The notes beneath the pieces are model-generated. The model saw only the letters and a list, made by a program, of their open reading frames with translations. It did no database searches and had not been told where the DNA came from. A DNA stretch of 64,000 nucleotides from Prevotellaceae bacterium UBA3849. GTDB taxonomy: Bacteria > Bacteroidota > Bacteroidia > Bacteroidales > Bacteroidaceae. The DNA lies in the NCBI GenBank assembly GCA_002392645.1, contig DGHL01000040.1:14101-78100 (forward strand), written 5' to 3'. The position numbers and the translations under genes were made by a program. Each line of letters begins with the position of its first letter. The stretch's first letter is position 1. Of the stretch, positions 40,492 to 49,328 are shown piece after piece.

Positions 40492-43400
40492 ATGACAAAA
40501 TCAAAACAAATCTTCATGCTGCTGCTACTGCTGCTACTCTCGGTGACGGTATCAGCGCAGCGTGTCATTGACAACCTCGACCGTGGCATCGTTGCTGTCA
40601 AGACCACTGGTGGCGTATTCATCAGCTGGCGTATTCAGTCTGATGAGTACTATGATGTCACCTACAACCTTTACCGCGACGGTTCGCTTGTAGCGGAGAA
40701 CCTCAAGACATCTAACTATACTGATGCCTCAGGCTCGACCTCAAGCAAATATACTGTTGCTGCAGTCGTCAACGGTGTAGTTCTGGATCAGAGCCAGCCT
40801 GTCGCTGTTTGGGCACAGGATTACATGGAAATCACTCCTCAGCATCCTTCTGAGTTGAAGGCAACATACGTTCCTAACGATGCCTGTGCAGCTGACGTTG
40901 ACGGCGACGGCGAGGTGGAACTGCTCATGAAGTACAACAACTCTCAGGAGATGTCAAACTCTTTTCCTGTTAATGGTTGGTACAACGAGCATACTCTGTT
41001 TGAGGTGACGAAGCTTGATGGCTCTGTGCTTTGGTGGGTCAACTGCGGACCAAACATGGGTGACTTCCAGAATAATGAACAGAATATCGTAGGCTATGAC
41101 TGGGATCAGGATGGCAGTGCAGAGGTACTCATGCGTCTTGAGGAAGGCTCAAGCATACACATGTCTGACGGCACTGTCTATACTATCGGTGCAGATGGTA
41201 AGAACGGAACATCGTGGACAAACTATCGTAGTCAGGGCTGGGTTTCTCCAGCAGGTGCTACTGTTGCAGTTGAGACAGGCGTTTCTTCTACGGCAACGGT
41301 AAGTTGTTCTGCTGATTGGGTGACCTTGAGTAATGTTAATGGCGTGGTTTACGCTACCGCATCACAGAATGGAGATCCGACAGTAAATGGTTCCGGACGT
41401 AGTACTACAATCACAATCGTTGACAATGGCGTGCCTAAGAAATTAGGTTTCGGTCAGAATTATTACAGGGACGGAAAGGAAATCTCAAGTCAGTACTTTA
41501 CCCACTATGGTAAGGAATTCCTCGTGTATTGTAACGGTAAGACAGGACAGGTATATGATATCATAGACTTTCCATGTGCACGTTTTGAATCAGGTGAGTC
41601 TGACCTCAATGCTGCATGGGGTGACGGCTATGGTCACCGTTCAAGCAAGTTCTTCTACGGCGCACCATACCTTGACGGGCGTAATCCAAGCATCTTCGTA
41701 GGACGTGGTATCTACACTCGTCATAAGTTCGTGGCTTTGGATGTTGACAAGAACACCCACAAGCTCTCTGAGCGTTGGCGTTGGATGAACAATCAGAAAG
41801 GCTCTCCATGGTACGGACAGGGCTACCATAACTATGGCATTGCCGATGTAGACTGGGACGGTCGTGACGAAATCGTGTTCGGTGGCCTCGTAATCGATGA
41901 TAATGGTATGGGTCTCTCTACCGCAGGCTTCGGTCATGGTGATGCCCAGCATCACGGTGACTTCAACCCTTATATCCACGGACATGAGGGATGGTTCTGT
42001 AACGAGGAGGCACCAAACAACCACTATCGTGACCTTACTACGGCTAAGTTGTATTATCGTCTTGAAGGAGGTAGTGACGATGGACGTGCTATCGCTGGTA
42101 ACTTCTGTAATACTGTGCCTGGTGCATTTGCATCATCTGCCAGAGATTCTGATAATCCAATCAGTCTCGTGACCAATGAACATGTAGCTGGTTACAGTAC
42201 CAATGGCATGGCGCAGAACTTCAACTGTTACTGGGATGGTGACCTCTGCGAGGAAACATATAATGCTGACGGAACCAACTATGATGATAAGCCAGGCGCT
42301 ATCTATAAATATAATCAAGGTAAGATAAAGACGTTCGAGGGTTCGTTGGCAAACAACTGGACTAAGGCTACTCCTTGCTTCATGGGCGACATCCTCGGTG
42401 ACTGGCGTCATGAGTTCGTTATGCGCACAGCTGACAATAAGATACGCATCTACACCACGACCATCGAAACACCTTGGCGCATTTATTCTATGTGGTATGA
42501 CCACCAGCAGCGCAACGCCATGGTATGGCAGATGTGTGGATACAACCAGCCACCTCATACCTCTTACTTCCTCGGCGAGATGGAAGGCATCACTGCCGCT
42601 CCGCCTGCACTTACGATGAAAGGTCGTACGGAGATTGCCAATGGAGGAACCATCAGCAACGACGGTGCTTCTGTCATCACTTGCGAGACTAACGATATGA
42701 CCGTAAGCGTTGCCGACGGTGCTACACCTTATATATATATAGACAACACTCCGTCATTGGTGTCTGGTTCTGCTCCGTCAGAAGCTACTGCCAAGGAGTA
42801 TCCTATCACATACACTTACTATACCCACACTCTTACAGGTGGAGCCTTCGCAGGTGACATGCGCCTCGTGAAGCAGGGTGACGGTGCGCTGACTCTCCCT
42901 GATGTAGTGCAGACATATACTGGTCAGACCGATGTGTGGGCTGGTACGCTTAACTTCAACGGTACCTTGCAGAACTCACGCCTATGGCTCAACCGCTTTG
43001 CAGAGCTCAACTCTGACAATGGTACTTTCGCTAAGGGCATACAGGCAGAATATGCTGCCATTATCCGCCCTGGTGGTAAGGAGGCTAAGGCTTCTACCAT
43101 AACCACTGACTCGCTTATCCTTGATTTCGGTTCTGTCGTTGAACTCGATATCTACAGCAACGGATTAAAGGCAGACTCTATCAAGGCAAACGTGCTGAAG
43201 ATAGAGAAAAAGGACTGGACCAATGGCCCTCAGTACCTTACACCTGTATTCCGCATCAATGCACATCCGGCGGCAGGAGCGGCTGCTATCGCCGACGGCA
43301 TTTATTGCCTTGGTACAATAGGTGAAGTCAAGGGTAACCTTGGTGATATCATTATCGAGAATCTTCCAAATCAGAAGGCTGTCCTCTCACTTGAGGAAGG

Positions 43401-45396
43401 TAAGCTCATGCTCGCTGTGACCAATTATGTCGGTGAGCCAATTACATGGAAGGGCGACAAGGGAACAGCCTGGGACCTTGATGAGACGGCAAACTTCGTA
43501 AAGACAGAGACTGGCGAGGAAGCTGTATTCTATACAGGTTCAGATGTGACGTTCAATGATAATGCCACAAACTACAATGTTGAGATAAAAGGCAACGTGT
43601 CACCTGCGTCTGTCACATTCCTTAACAAAAAGCAGTACACTGTTTCTGGCGATAAGATTATAGGAACACCGGATTTGTTGAAAGACAGCGTCGGCGTGGT
43701 TTATCTTAATAATGTCAACGACATGGGTAACACTACCATCAGCGGTGGTACCCTCTGTGTAGCAAGTCTTGCAAACTCTACAGGTACGGAGATGGGTTCA
43801 CTTGGCACTATCGACAAGACCATCACGCTTACAGGTGGTGGCGCTCTTTCTCCAACAGCCTCATTCACGAGTGAGCAGAAAATCATCTGCTATAAAGACA
43901 ATGGTGTGATTGATGTTCCGACAGGTGTGACCTTCACACAGGCGGCAAATATAGCAACCTCACAGAACGGTGCCCTCACTAAGGCTGGTGCTGGTACGTT
44001 GAATATGACGGGTAATCTTACTGCCAATGGAATAACAGTAAAAGCCGGTACATACGACTATACAGGTAATGCCAATAGCAAGACTATAACTTTGCAGGGT
44101 AATTCTAAACTCTCAGGTCAAGGTGTCCGCACAAGTCCTATCGTCGTAGATGCAGGCGCTAACGTAACATGGGATTTGCCGGGAAGTAACTATACGGATA
44201 TTGCTTGTGCGGTGTCTGGTTCTGGTACAATTACCGTAAATACCACCAATGCCTATAATCGTACTCGTATTACTGGTAACTGGAGCGGTTTTACAGGAAC
44301 AGTGAAATACACCAATACCTCACAAGTGATGCCTATAAAGACTAACTGGAATCTTGCAAAAGGCACACTTGACATAGGAGAAAAAGCGTATGTAGCTGCG
44401 GTAGGTAATACTTGTACCATAGGTAAACTTACTGGTAAGGGTGTGTTAGAGCAGCCGGTGGCTGACTTTAACAGCCAGGCAGCTCCATCGGGAATTAATA
44501 CATGGCGTGTGGGTAACAGCTCTGATGCACTTGGTGACTTCCAATTTAACGGCTATCTTTATGATGCAGGCGGTACAACTAAATCAAACTTTGAGAAGAT
44601 AGGTACATGCACCATGACGGTCTCAACCGCATGGCAGAACTCAGGAACGGTTAAGATATCAGAAGGAACACTGCGCTTCAAGTCTAAAGTCACGTTGGGT
44701 ACAGGTGCCTTGACTGTGGCAGAGGGAGCAGTTCTCGCAGGTTTGTCTAACACGGCGAGCGGTACGTCAAAGAATTCTCCTATCACCAATAGCAGCATAA
44801 CTGTAAACGGAACCTTGTGGCCGTCAAGTCAGGAAACCTCTGTTTCTTCCAGTTATTTATGTATAGGCGATAAGACTGTTGACTTCTCATCTACGGGCAG
44901 GCTTAAAGTTGGATTGAAGAAATGTTCTACGGGTTCTGTTGTGTATAACACATGTCTTATCGGTGATGGTAGTAAGGCAACGATAAACTTTGCCGATGGT
45001 GTCACTATCGAAGCCTATGCTCCGGACTATACACCGACATTCGTCAATGAAGAGGTAACAGACTCATTCAAGGTACTGGTTGACATTCCTAACGTCAATG
45101 TCGCAGGCAAGCTGAACTACGAACTGCCTACGCTTCCTATGCATTACTATTGGAAGAACCGTTGGGACAGCACGCTTTTTGCAAAGACAGGATGCCTCTA
45201 TGTAGGATATATAGAGCTGATTGGCGACGCTAACAGGGATGACCAGGTCACCATGGCAGATGCGAACATGGTAGTAAACTACTTCCTCGGTGGTACGACT
45301 GAAGGCATCAGCCTGCCGCATGCTGATGTCAATGGCGACGGACAGATTACCATGGCAGATGCCAATGCCATAGTGAATATATTCCTGGGACAGTAG
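40492..45396 (+). CDS. PL11 rhamnogalacturonan lyase with BACON-like insert and dockerin-like tail
   Basis: 1634 residues, more than twice a plain PL11 enzyme. Signal peptide (IFMLLLLLLLSVTVSAQ). Residues about 24-700 are the PL11 beta-propeller: VPNDACAADVDGDGEVELLMKY, NIVGYDWDQDGSAEVLMRL, FESGESDLNAAWGDGYGHRSSKFF, IGRGIYTRHKF-like, GQGYHNYGIADVDWDGRDEIVFGG, GHGDAQHHGDFNPYIHGHEGW and LGDWRHEFVMR. It cuts rhamnogalacturonan I by beta-elimination with calcium. Residues about 252-313 interrupt the propeller with a BACON-like module (CSADWVTLSNVNGVVYATAS, GSGRSTTITIVDNG). From about 720 to 1560 come repetitive beta strands like passenger-associated repeats. The last about 58 residues are two dockerin-like F-hands (DANRDDQVTMADANMVVNYF and DVNGDGQITMADANAIVNIF). 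Confidence 0.88.
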   Translation: MTKSKQIFMLLLLLLLSVTVSAQRVIDNLDRGIVAVKTTGGVFISWRIQSDEYYDVTYNLYRDGSLVAENLKTSNYTDASGSTSSKYTVAAVVNGVVLDQSQPVAVWAQDYMEITPQHPSELKATYVPNDACAADVDGDGEVELLMKYNNSQEMSNSFPVNGWYNEHTLFEVTKLDGSVLWWVNCGPNMGDFQNNEQNIVGYDWDQDGSAEVLMRLEEGSSIHMSDGTVYTIGADGKNGTSWTNYRSQGWVSPAGATVAVETGVSSTATVSCSADWVTLSNVNGVVYATASQNGDPTVNGSGRSTTITIVDNGVPKKLGFGQNYYRDGKEISSQYFTHYGKEFLVYCNGKTGQVYDIIDFPCARFESGESDLNAAWGDGYGHRSSKFFYGAPYLDGRNPSIFVGRGIYTRHKFVALDVDKNTHKLSERWRWMNNQKGSPWYGQGYHNYGIADVDWDGRDEIVFGGLVIDDNGMGLSTAGFGHGDAQHHGDFNPYIHGHEGWFCNEEAPNNHYRDLTTAKLYYRLEGGSDDGRAIAGNFCNTVPGAFASSARDSDNPISLVTNEHVAGYSTNGMAQNFNCYWDGDLCEETYNADGTNYDDKPGAIYKYNQGKIKTFEGSLANNWTKATPCFMGDILGDWRHEFVMRTADNKIRIYTTTIETPWRIYSMWYDHQQRNAMVWQMCGYNQPPHTSYFLGEMEGITAAPPALTMKGRTEIANGGTISNDGASVITCETNDMTVSVADGATPYIYIDNTPSLVSGSAPSEATAKEYPITYTYYTHTLTGGAFAGDMRLVKQGDGALTLPDVVQTYTGQTDVWAGTLNFNGTLQNSRLWLNRFAELNSDNGTFAKGIQAEYAAIIRPGGKEAKASTITTDSLILDFGSVVELDIYSNGLKADSIKANVLKIEKKDWTNGPQYLTPVFRINAHPAAGAAAIADGIYCLGTIGEVKGNLGDIIIENLPNQKAVLSLEEGKLMLAVTNYVGEPITWKGDKGTAWDLDETANFVKTETGEEAVFYTGSDVTFNDNATNYNVEIKGNVSPASVTFLNKKQYTVSGDKIIGTPDLLKDSVGVVYLNNVNDMGNTTISGGTLCVASLANSTGTEMGSLGTIDKTITLTGGGALSPTASFTSEQKIICYKDNGVIDVPTGVTFTQAANIATSQNGALTKAGAGTLNMTGNLTANGITVKAGTYDYTGNANSKTITLQGNSKLSGQGVRTSPIVVDAGANVTWDLPGSNYTDIACAVSGSGTITVNTTNAYNRTRITGNWSGFTGTVKYTNTSQVMPIKTNWNLAKGTLDIGEKAYVAAVGNTCTIGKLTGKGVLEQPVADFNSQAAPSGINTWRVGNSSDALGDFQFNGYLYDAGGTTKSNFEKIGTCTMTVSTAWQNSGTVKISEGTLRFKSKVTLGTGALTVAEGAVLAGLSNTASGTSKNSPITNSSITVNGTLWPSSQETSVSSSYLCIGDKTVDFSSTGRLKVGLKKCSTGSVVYNTCLIGDGSKATINFADGVTIEAYAPDYTPTFVNEEVTDSFKVLVDIPNVNVAGKLNYELPTLPMHYYWKNRWDSTLFAKTGCLYVGYIELIGDANRDDQVTMADANMVVNYFLGGTTEGISLPHADVNGDGQITMADANAIVNIFLGQ

Positions 45397-45522
45397 CTTC
45401 GCTTCGCTCAGAGTGAAAAGTGAAAAGTGAAAAATACCATGCGGAAGGCCTCACATCCAGCCTCACCTGTGAGGGAGGGGGAAGTGAGTGAAAAGTGAAT
45501 AATTCCCATGTGGAGGATAGAC

Positions 45523-45561
45523 ATCCCCTCCCTGCATATAATGTGTAGGGAGGGGATTTGA
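45523..45561 (+). terminator. Terminator-like hairpin after the PL11 gene
   Basis: ATCCCCTCCCT (45523-45533) pairs perfectly with AGGGAGGGGAT (45547-45557) around a 13-nt loop, followed by TTGATTT, a weak T run. Confidence 0.65.
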
Positions 45562-45597
45562 TTTCTGCTTGACCTGGCGAAGGTTCCTCCCATTATG

Positions 45598-45624
45598 CCC
45601 ATAAAACCCATAAAACCCATAAAC
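45598..45624. repeat. CCCATAAAA tandem repeat (3 units)
   Basis: Three adjacent 9-nt units (45598-45606, 45607-45615, 45616-45623, the last lacking one A). Confidence 0.7.
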
Positions 45625-45848
45625 CAAAAAATAATTGTCTGAAATAGTTATCTATAATTCGACCATTCGGGACAAAAACATCAGACTTTTAAGTAGTAAT
45701 TATAATTCGTTTTCATATCTCGATATAGGACATTTTTGATATTTCATGCTCAGAAAAAAGTTCACCGAAAAACGCAAAATAGAGAGAGCAAGGGTAGGGC
45801 GAATCGTTAAAAACGCCCCCTTTTAACGCCTATTTTACGGGTCGAGAT

Positions 45849-45955
45849 GTAAAAGCATACCTTTTACATTGTAATATGATAGCTTTTACGCTGTAATTGG
45901 ATAGCTTTTGCAGCGCAATATGATAGCTATTACAACCCAAAAGCTATCATATTAC
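45849..45955. repeat. 22-nt-period dyad array, locus C (5 units)
   Basis: GTAAAAGCATACCTTTTAC (45849-45867, cap), GTAATATGATAGCTTTTAC (45871-45889), GTAATTGGATAGCTTTTGC (45893-45911), GCAATATGATAGCTATTAC (45915-45933), CCAAAAGCTATCATATTAC (45937-45955, inverted). All spacers are exactly 3 nt. Same order as locus B plus one inverted terminal unit. Confidence 0.88.
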
Positions 45956-46229
45956 GATACAGTTTTAAACCCCTCTATTGAAAATCAATAAGTTACAACT
46001 CACTGAGAATGTCGATGAAACCGACTGACCATAAACTTTTTCAAAAAACAGCCCTTCATTTCGACTTAACGAAGGCATCAGAATAGGACAAAAACAACAT
46101 TCTCGTATTCATGGACATGATTCCAAGTTTATTCTCATCGTGTGTTTTCGTCGATAAAGCAGACAAGACCTTGTAGAAATTGAAAATCTTGAAATTTTTA
46201 TCGAAAATATTATTATTTTTCTCAAAACA

Positions 46230-46261
46230 TTTGGTAGATTCAAAAAAAACATTTAACTTTG
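46230..46261 (+). promoter_or_regulatory. Promoter of the dockerin/cohesin-like candidate pair
   Basis: TTTG (46230-46233), 20-nt spacer, TAACTTTG (46254-46261): exact consensus. Leader of about 100 nt. Confidence 0.82.
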
Positions 46262-46367
46262 CAGAAAAATAAAAGGAGAGATATACATAATATAATAAAC
46301 ACAATATACAAAATCAACGAACATAGACAAATCACTTAAATTATAATTAACTAACACCAAAACAATT

Positions 46368-49217
46368 ATGAAGAAACATTTACTTCTATTATTTACGGCT
46401 GCAATGACGTCATTGTCAAGCTTTGCGCTTGGTCTCAATGATTTCATATACACGCAGCATGGACGTTTCCAGATTATGGATGCGACGAATAACTTTACGG
46501 GTAGCATCCAGGGATTTAGTGGCTTCAGTGCTATTTATAACGATGGTAGTACAAAAGTTGATTCTTTGTTCGTTACGGGACAGGATGCTACTGTGGGAGA
46601 CTATTTCCAGTCTAATATAAATGTACCTTATACAGAGGGTCTTATAAGCAAACTCGATTTGCCAGCTGGTAATTATATCGTTAGCTTCAAACTTAAGTCT
46701 GGTGCTATTACATCTGCAATACCTTCTGGCGGAACATTCGCTGGTATGAACCGTATTCGTCTCGTTAGCGTAGCAAAAGATGCTACGGTTACTTCTGCTA
46801 ATGTTGATGAGATAGTAGCAAGCTATGAGTCAGGACTTACCATAGGTACAGAGTGGGCTACCTATGGCTTTGATGTAGAAGTAGATCCTTCAAATGACTA
46901 TTATCTGGAGTTCCTTGGTATGCAGAGTCAAGTGGCTGTAGCTGATATTCAGATCCAGGAGGCAATGCAAGTTGCTGATTTACGTAAGAGGGATTATATG
47001 ATCAACTTTATCAATGCGTATAAATCAGTAAAGCAAATAACAGAAGAACAGGATAAGGAATTTGGACTCACGGAGAATTTAGAGGTACTCGAGGGTATTA
47101 ATGAGACATCAAGTCAGGAGGAATTAGATGAGGTAATCGTTTCCTTGGATGAAGCCATTTTAGGAATGCGTGGTTTAATGGATTCTTGGCTGTCAGATAA
47201 AGATAATAGTACCTTCCCTGCAGGCTTTACTTGTAATAACAAATCAACGGATTGTGGCATCTGGACTACGAATCCTTCTGGTCGTTTGCATAAGGATACA
47301 TGGAATGGTAAGACATATCCGGAGTTCCCACATTTCCAGCATAGCAATGGCTGGGATAGAACTGGTGTGATGGAGACAAAGGAACTACAAGAGTTCCCCG
47401 CAGGTTCTTATGTATTCTCAGTTGACGTAAGGGCGTTAGTTCGTCTTCGTGAAGGTAAGCAGAACTGGACTCCTGATTTGGGAATGGATTGTTTCCAGAC
47501 GACCCTCTATGTTGTAAATGAGGATGGTGATACTGTTGCTGTAACAGGGCCTTATGCTATTCGTGCAAGTGAGTTTACTCCTAATTACCTTGTATTTAAG
47601 TTGGATCAGCCTTTAAACTGTAAGGTTGGTATAAAGACTGAGGGTATTAAGGAAGGAGGAACTAATATCTATCCTGGAAGTTACGGTGGTACCATAATGT
47701 TTAAGGATGCAGCACTCTACTATGTGTCAGCTTTGCCATATACTAAGAAGCAGCTTGACTACATTAAGGCTGTTCAGAAACAGATAACGACTGGACGTGA
47801 TTATATTACAAGCAATACAGAGGGCATTAATAATGCAGAGAAGTATTGGGGTAAGGCTGAGCTTCAGGCATGTCTTGATACTGCAGTAGCTAAAGTTGAG
47901 GCTTATGAAGCTATTAAGACAGATACAGCTTACATTATTAATACTTATAATGAATATGTAGGTGAAGGAGGTGAATGGGCTTCTTCAACTTCTTCGGAAT
48001 CTGGTATTCTCGAGTATGATATCTATCAGAATGTTGTAAAGGACCTTATCGCTGCTAATAGGAAATTCAATGATTTGAACGATACCTTGAACAGTTTGGC
48101 TGAGGCTATCGTAGCAGCTAAGGAATTTAGAAATCTTCGTGTATATGCAGAATCTACTACAAATGAAGGTTTGGATAACGAGATTACTAAAGCTGAAAAC
48201 TTGTTGACACAATTGCAGAATGATGCATACAGTGAGGAAAATGTTGATTTGTTGCTTGCTGAAATAGATGCTCTCACTGCTAAAAAGAGCGAGTTTGCTG
48301 CTGGTATCCCAACAGAAAAGATAGAGGTTATTGCTGATATCGACTTTGAACAGCCAGCCGTTGGTCTGGAAGGCGAAGCTACTTCTGGTGCTGTAACTAT
48401 TGCCGGTGCTGTCGGTCAGATGGAGATTGATAACTTTAGTACTGTTGCTGCTGATGGTGTATTCCAGAAAGGATATGACAAGAATTTTGAAACTTTCCAT
48501 GAGGGTATGCTTCGCGTAGGTAATGGTGCAGGTATTGTTAATATTGATGAGGATAAGCGTGTAACAGGTTCAAATATCCTCCGTGCTTCATTTGATATGC
48601 ACTTCGGTAAGTTGAACAATCGTAATTCAGGTTTCGATTTCCTCGACGAGAATAATGAGCGTGTGGCAGAGGTTTATTTCGATTTCTATAATGGCAATAT
48701 GAAAAATGGTGGTCGTGATGACTTCGGATTGAACTTCTCTTACATTCCTTCATACGGTGCACAGGGTGTTGACAATGATTCTATCATAGGTTCTGATGAT
48801 TATAAGACTCACTTTGAGATAATCATTGATTATGGCACATCTAAGATGTACTGTTCTACAACATCTAAGAGCGGTTCTCAGAAAACAGTAGAGGTAGCTC
48901 TTCCTAACAAGGAGCCAATAGCTATGTTCCGAGTTAAGTCTAACTATAGTTCAAACCCAGAGCGTCGCTCTTGGTTCGATAACCTGAAGATTGAGAAGAT
49001 TACTGCTGCTGAGGTCGTTTCTGTAACGGGTGATACTAACGGTGACGGTGTGGTTACTATGGCTGATGCTAACGCTATCGTTAACTACTTCCTCGCAGAG
49101 GATAAGACAACCATCACAAACTTCGATGTTACTGCCGCTGACGTAAATGGTGACGGCGATATCACAATGGCTGATGCCAACGCTGTAGTTAATATCTTCC
49201 TCGGAAGTGCTGAATAA
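46368..49217 (+). CDS. Large secreted modular protein with C-terminal dockerin-like pair
   Basis: 949 residues; I do not recognise the main body. Signal peptide (HLLLLFTAAMTSLSSFA). Residues about 22-205 look like a beta-sandwich (DLPAGNYIVSFKLKSG, WATYGFDVEVDPSNDYYLEFLG); about 205-275 are helical; about 280-455 form a second beta domain (FPAGSYVFSVDVRAL, GGTIMFKDAALYYVSALPY); about 460-655 are long charged helices, possibly coiled coil; about 660-880 form a third beta-sandwich ending SWFDNLKIEKI, like a concanavalin-type domain. The last about 62 residues are two F-hand repeats (DTNGDGVVTMADANAIVNYF and DVNGDGDITMADANAVVNIF), almost the same as the tail of the PL11 lyase. No catalytic motif is evident; binding or scaffold roles fit. 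Operon with the next gene. Confidence 0.7.
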   Translation: MKKHLLLLFTAAMTSLSSFALGLNDFIYTQHGRFQIMDATNNFTGSIQGFSGFSAIYNDGSTKVDSLFVTGQDATVGDYFQSNINVPYTEGLISKLDLPAGNYIVSFKLKSGAITSAIPSGGTFAGMNRIRLVSVAKDATVTSANVDEIVASYESGLTIGTEWATYGFDVEVDPSNDYYLEFLGMQSQVAVADIQIQEAMQVADLRKRDYMINFINAYKSVKQITEEQDKEFGLTENLEVLEGINETSSQEELDEVIVSLDEAILGMRGLMDSWLSDKDNSTFPAGFTCNNKSTDCGIWTTNPSGRLHKDTWNGKTYPEFPHFQHSNGWDRTGVMETKELQEFPAGSYVFSVDVRALVRLREGKQNWTPDLGMDCFQTTLYVVNEDGDTVAVTGPYAIRASEFTPNYLVFKLDQPLNCKVGIKTEGIKEGGTNIYPGSYGGTIMFKDAALYYVSALPYTKKQLDYIKAVQKQITTGRDYITSNTEGINNAEKYWGKAELQACLDTAVAKVEAYEAIKTDTAYIINTYNEYVGEGGEWASSTSSESGILEYDIYQNVVKDLIAANRKFNDLNDTLNSLAEAIVAAKEFRNLRVYAESTTNEGLDNEITKAENLLTQLQNDAYSEENVDLLLAEIDALTAKKSEFAAGIPTEKIEVIADIDFEQPAVGLEGEATSGAVTIAGAVGQMEIDNFSTVAADGVFQKGYDKNFETFHEGMLRVGNGAGIVNIDEDKRVTGSNILRASFDMHFGKLNNRNSGFDFLDENNERVAEVYFDFYNGNMKNGGRDDFGLNFSYIPSYGAQGVDNDSIIGSDDYKTHFEIIIDYGTSKMYCSTTSKSGSQKTVEVALPNKEPIAMFRVKSNYSSNPERRSWFDNLKIEKITAAEVVSVTGDTNGDGVVTMADANAIVNYFLAEDKTTITNFDVTAADVNGDGDITMADANAVVNIFLGSAE

Positions 49218-49231
49218 ATTGAATACATACT

Positions 49232-49271
49232 TTGTGACAACTAAGTTCCTTAATGAACTTGGTTGCCACAA
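49232..49271. other. Intercistronic hairpin
   Basis: TTGTG-A-CAACTAAGTTC (49232-49248) pairs with GAACTTGGTTG-C-CACAA (49255-49271), one G-U pair, 6-nt loop, no T run. It probably protects or divides the mRNA so that the two genes are expressed at different levels. Confidence 0.7.
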
Positions 49272-49328
49272 GGTTAAATAAGAAAGAAAACTCAAATTAA
49301 TATTAATTTAAAACAAAATCTTAAGATT

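Larger units (their letters stand above)
45397..46229. other. Long non-coding stretch with several repeat types
   Basis: No gene is seen in the 971 nt between the two dockerin-bearing genes. In order it holds AAAGTGAAAAGTGAAAAAT simple repeats, an imperfect CCTCACCTGTGAGGGAGG hairpin (about 45461-45478), a terminator-like hairpin (45523-45561), CCCATAAAA units (45598-45624), two TATAATTCG phrases (about 45653 and 45710), a CGTTAAAA/TTTTAACG stem (about 45806-45829), dyad array C (45849-45955), then A+T-rich DNA up to the promoter at 46230-46261. Confidence 0.6.
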
